This document shows positions 60,893-64,000 of a DNA stretch of 64,000 nucleotides, in pieces. Origin of the DNA: Synechococcus sp. RS9909 (GTDB taxonomy: Bacteria; Cyanobacteriota; Cyanobacteriia; PCC-6307; Cyanobiaceae); NCBI RefSeq assembly GCF_014279595.1, contig NZ_CP047943.1:248001-312000 (forward strand), written 5' to 3'. Positions within the stretch are counted from its first letter, which is position 1; each line of letters starts with the position of its first letter. The notes beneath the pieces are model-generated. The model saw only the letters and a program-made list of their open reading frames with translations, was not told where the DNA came from and ran no database searches. The position numbers and the translations under genes are program-made.

Positions 60893-61498
60893 ATGCGCAC
60901 CGGCACCATCCATCGCGTCACCGGTGAAACCGATGTGCGCGTGAAGCTCAACCTCGACGGCAGCGGCAGCTGCACGGTGAGCACCGGCGTGCCGTTCCTC
61001 GATCACATGCTCCATCAGATCAGCAGCCATGGCCTGATCGATCTGGAGATCGAGGCCAGGGGTGACACCCATATCGATGATCACCACACCAATGAGGATG
61101 TGGGCATTGCCGTGGGTCAGGCCTTAGCCCAGGCCCTGGGCGATCGGCGTGGCATCCATCGCTTCGGCCACTTTCTGGCGCCTCTGGACGAGGCGCTGGT
61201 GCAGGTGGCCCTGGATTGCTCCGGCCGCCCCCACCTGAGCTTCGGTCTGCAGATTCCCGCTCAGAAGATCGGCAGCTACGACACCGAACTGGTGAAGGAG
61301 TTCTTCGTGGCGGTGGTGAACAACTCCGGTCTGACGCTCCACATCCGCCAGCTGGATGGGGTGAATTCCCACCACATCGTGGAGGCCTGCTTCAAAGCCT
61401 TCGCCCGTGCCCTGCGCCTGGCCACGGAGATCGATCCCCGTCGGGCCGGCGCGGTGCCCAGCAGTAAGGGGGTGCTGGAGCAGGCCGGCGCCGGCTGA
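60893..61498 (+). CDS. hisB: imidazoleglycerol-phosphate dehydratase
   Basis: Histidine synthesis enzyme, 201 residues, stand-alone form without the phosphatase domain. Manganese-binding His motifs are [27 protein letters not shown] and [14 protein letters not shown]. The ATG 60893 begins [13 protein letters not shown], the usual start. It follows fabI by 55 bases. Confidence 0.97.
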   Translation: MRTGTIHRVTGETDVRVKLNLDGSGSCTVSTGVPFLDHMLHQISSHGLIDLEIEARGDTHIDDHHTNEDVGIAVGQALAQALGDRRGIHRFGHFLAPLDEALVQVALDCSGRPHLSFGLQIPAQKIGSYDTELVKEFFVAVVNNSGLTLHIRQLDGVNSHHIVEACFKAFARALRLATEIDPRRAGAVPSSKGVLEQAGAG

Positions 61499-61574
61499 GC
61501 CGTGCCGCGGGCTCCATGGCGGCCGCGCTTCACAGTCCGTTACGAGAGGATGGGGGCTGCCACGCCCGCCGCCC

Positions 61575-63122
61575 GTGACCGTTGCTCCCGCCGCTGATCG
61601 CTTCAACCGCGACGACTGGGCCAGCGCGTTCCGCAATGTGGAGCAGGAGCTCACCAACGTGGCCCTGCATCCCGTGCGCGGAACCGTGCCGCCAGAGCTG
61701 GTGGGCACGCTGTACCGCAACGGTCCCGGTCGCCTGGAACGGGGCGGCCAGCGCGTGCACCATCCTTTTGATGGCGACGGCATGATCACCGCCCTGCGCT
61801 TTGACGCTGGCGGTGCGGTCAGCCTCAGCAATCGTTTTGTGCGCACCGCCGGTTGGTTGGCGGAGGAAGCAGCCCAGAAGGTGCTGTATCGGGGAGTGTT
61901 CGGCAGTCAGAAGCCCGGGGGGCCGCTGGCGAATGCCTTTGATCTGCGCCTGAAGAACATCGCCAACACCGGTGTGGTGCGCCTGGGCGATGCGCTGTTG
62001 GCGCTGTGGGAAGCGGCTGAGCCCCATGCCCTTGATCCCGACACGCTCGAGACCCATGGCCTCTCCCTGCTGGGCGGCGTGCTCAGCCCCGGTGAGGCCT
62101 TCAGCGCCCATCCGCGGTTTGATCCCGGCCATCACGGCCGGCCGCGCCTGGTCAGCTTCGGCGTCAAGACCGGTCCGCGCAGCACGATCCGGCTGATGGA
62201 GTTCGCCACGGAGGACGATGCCGCTGCCGGCATCCGCGCCGGTGATCTGCTCAGCGAGCGACGCGACAGCTTCAACGGCTTTGCCTTCCTGCACGACTTC
62301 GCGATCACGCCCAACTGGGCCGTGTTCCTGCAGAACGCCGTGGCCTTCAACCCCCTGCCTTTTGTTCTCGGTCAGAAAGGTGCGGCCCAGTGTCTGCAGT
62401 CCAAGCCCGGCGGCCAGGCGAAGTTCTGGTTGATTCCCCGCGATGGCGGTGTCTTCGCCGGCCAGCAGCCGCGGATCATCGACGCCCCGGAGGGCTTCGT
62501 GTTTCACCACCTCAATGCCTGGGAGCAGGAGGGCGATGTGGTGGTGGAGAGCATCTACTACAGCGATTTCCCCTCGATCGGCCCGGATGTGGATTTCACG
62601 GCCGTGGATTTCGACCTGATCCCCGAAGGACTGCTGGAGCAGTGCCGCATCCACCTGGAGAGCGGTCAGGTCACAACGACGCGGTTGAGCGAGCGTTGCT
62701 GTGAGTTCGCGATGGTGAATCCCCACAGGGAGGGCCTGCCCTGCCGCTTCGCCTGGATGGCCGCGGCGGAGCGGGAGCGGGGCAATGATCCGCTTCAGGT
62801 GATCAAGAAGCTCGATCTCCACACTGGAGACCGCCAGATCTGGAGCGCCGCGCCCCGCGGTTTTGTCAGCGAGCCGCTGATGGTGCCCAGGCCCGGTGCG
62901 GAAGCTGAAGATGATGGCTGGGTGCTCGAACTGTTCTGGAACGGGGAGCGACAGGGCTCGGATCTGGTGATCCTCGATGCGGCTGACCTGCGTGAACTGG
63001 CGGCGTTTGAATTGCCCCTGGCCATCCCCCATGGCCTGCATGGCAGCTGGGTGCCTTCGCTTACGTCGGCACCTGCAGGCGGTTCACCAGATGGCGCTGC
63101 TCCACAGACGCGCGCCAGTTGA
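61575..63122 (+). CDS. carotenoid cleavage dioxygenase family protein
   Basis: A 515-residue seven-bladed propeller oxygenase. Fe(II)-ligand His are expected in DPGHHGRPRLV, FAFLHDFAITPNW, FVFHHLNAWEQ and LAIPHGLHGSWVP. The start region shows the entry motif GTLYRNGPGRLERGG and HHPFDGDGMI. Such enzymes cleave carotenoids or apocarotenoids; the substrate is not readable. The GTG 61575 is used; the frame upstream overlaps hisB and is unlike. Its end overlaps the convergent gene by 62 bases. Confidence 0.93.
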   Translation: MTVAPAADRFNRDDWASAFRNVEQELTNVALHPVRGTVPPELVGTLYRNGPGRLERGGQRVHHPFDGDGMITALRFDAGGAVSLSNRFVRTAGWLAEEAAQKVLYRGVFGSQKPGGPLANAFDLRLKNIANTGVVRLGDALLALWEAAEPHALDPDTLETHGLSLLGGVLSPGEAFSAHPRFDPGHHGRPRLVSFGVKTGPRSTIRLMEFATEDDAAAGIRAGDLLSERRDSFNGFAFLHDFAITPNWAVFLQNAVAFNPLPFVLGQKGAAQCLQSKPGGQAKFWLIPRDGGVFAGQQPRIIDAPEGFVFHHLNAWEQEGDVVVESIYYSDFPSIGPDVDFTAVDFDLIPEGLLEQCRIHLESGQVTTTRLSERCCEFAMVNPHREGLPCRFAWMAAAERERGNDPLQVIKKLDLHTGDRQIWSAAPRGFVSEPLMVPRPGAEAEDDGWVLELFWNGERQGSDLVILDAADLRELAAFELPLAIPHGLHGSWVPSLTSAPAGGSPDGAAPQTRAS

Positions 63123-63972
63123 TCTTTCGCCCCACGCGCATCCCCACGCTGGCGCCGATCTGACGCGCCGCGGGGTTGTTGCCGCCGAGCAGGGAGCCGA
63201 TCCGGGCGGCGAGCGACTCGCTCAGGGCTTCGCCGGCGCTGTCGTCCACCATGCTGTTGAACCAGCGCCGTTTCCCCACCCCCTTCCAGCCCGTGGTGAG
63301 GTCGCTGCCGAGCTGGCCACCGAGCATGCCGCCGACGGCAAAGCCAGCCAGACCACCCACGGGGCCGGCGATCGCCAGGCCCAGCGCTGTTCCGGATCGG
63401 GTGCCCATCTCTTCTCCGAGCTGGGTGGAGAGTCGGTTCCAGGTGAGGGGAATCACCTGACTGTGGACGGGGTTCTTGCCATCCGCCAGGGCGCTGCCCA
63501 GCACGGATCCGATCACTGCACCGAAGAGGGACCCCGTGGCCCCCAGGATCAGGGCGCCCTTGGGGCCGAACAGCACGGCGCCCACCGTGCCGGCGGTTCC
63601 CGCCAACAGCACCTGACCGGCCACGGCGCCGATCATGCTGCCGCCCACGTCCCGGCTCACCTGATCCCAGCCGCCGGTCGCGGGCGCGGAGGGCTCCGGC
63701 GTTGTCGCTGGGCTGGCATGGTGGCCATCGCTCAGTTGCCAGCCCATGGCGGCCAAGGCGATCTGCCAGCGCACGGCGGTGCAGCCAGCCGCCAACGTGA
63801 TCACCAGTGATCGGCTCGCGGCTGAGCAGCGCAGCGCGGCCACCCAGGGTTCCGCCAGCAGCATCGATTGCAGGCCTCGCTGCTCCTCGGCGGTCAGATC
63901 CGCCGGCCAGCGCAGCCGCAGGCGACCGGGCAGCTCATGCACCACCTGCAGGGTGTTGGATCGCGGGTTCAT
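63061..63972 (-). CDS. HMA-like N-terminus plus glycine-zipper membrane protein, unknown function
   Basis: A 303-residue protein. The first ~75 residues (VVHELPGRLRLRWPADL, VAALRCSAASRSLVI) resemble the HMA-like domain found in some cyanobacterial proteins but lack the CxxC metal site. Two glycine-zipper blocks follow (GGSMIGAVAGQVLLAGTAGTVGAVLFG and GTALGLAIAGPVGGLAGFAVGGMLGG), the kind that pack in membranes. A final segment with basic residues ends the protein. Function unknown. Confidence 0.68.
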   Translation of the reverse strand: MNPRSNTLQVVHELPGRLRLRWPADLTAEEQRGLQSMLLAEPWVAALRCSAASRSLVITLAAGCTAVRWQIALAAMGWQLSDGHHASPATTPEPSAPATGGWDQVSRDVGGSMIGAVAGQVLLAGTAGTVGAVLFGPKGALILGATGSLFGAVIGSVLGSALADGKNPVHSQVIPLTWNRLSTQLGEEMGTRSGTALGLAIAGPVGGLAGFAVGGMLGGQLGSDLTTGWKGVGKRRWFNSMVDDSAGEALSESLAARIGSLLGGNNPAARQIGASVGMRVGRKINWRASVEQRHLVNRLQVPT

Positions 63973-64000
63973 GGCGCCGGTTCACCTCCCAGCATGCTGC

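Overview
The window comes from a GC-rich picocyanobacterium of the Synechococcus/Cyanobium type. This rests on the psbEFLJ operon with its upstream rubredoxin and ycf48 genes, the divergent ndhCKJ operon, chlD, a carotenoid oxygenase and a Nif11-like leader peptide, all in compact, often overlapping gene order. The species cannot be named from sequence alone.

Layout. 1-1.5 kb: end of a dTDP-rhamnose operon (rfbA, and rfbC cut by the window edge). 1.8-5.0 kb: four toxin-antitoxin pairs in 3.2 kb (VapBC, MazEF, ParDE, VapBC). 5.1-6.0 kb: a peptidoglycan amidase-like protein. 6.1-33.5 kb, minus strand: one uninterrupted 9,146-codon gene for a giant autotransporter. It has a signal peptide, a Gly/Ser-rich passenger of about 135 repeat units and a C-terminal outer-membrane beta-barrel. 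A Tic22-like periplasmic protein is divergently encoded from the same 133-bp region.

34.4-38.8 kb holds a DUF6447-like small protein, a phytanoyl-CoA dioxygenase-family enzyme, an unrecognised 642-residue protein with terpene-cyclase-like (alpha-toroid) features, a Nif11-type leader peptide and a glycosyltransferase-like protein. 38.8-43.9 kb holds hisS and a translationally coupled sugar cluster (glycosyltransferase, UDP-glucose dehydrogenase, UDP-glucuronate 4-epimerase-like). 44-48 kb: psbEFLJ-ycf48-rubA facing ndhCKJ. 48-53.6 kb: a YvcK-like protein, an MlaF/MlaD-type lipid transporter pair and chlD. 53.6-64 kb: a fifth VapBC, folK, a NUDIX hydrolase, a CPD photolyase, an aminotransferase, a lipoprotein, a photolyase-like protein split over two genes, fabI, hisB, a carotenoid oxygenase and a glycine-zipper protein.

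How it fits together. Much of the window concerns the cell surface: nucleotide-sugar supply (rhamnose, glucuronate/galacturonate), glycosyltransferases, an amidase, a lipid transporter, an outer-membrane chaperone-like protein and the giant autotransporter. The most unusual content is the internal architecture of the giant passenger. Its N-terminal part is built of ~68-residue units arranged in groups of four (one 837-bp group is recently duplicated). Its C-terminal part is built of ~56-residue units arranged in groups of seven, marked by an aromatic residue after the Gly5 motif. A second candidate system is the dioxygenase/toroid/Nif11-leader cluster at 34.8-37.8 kb.
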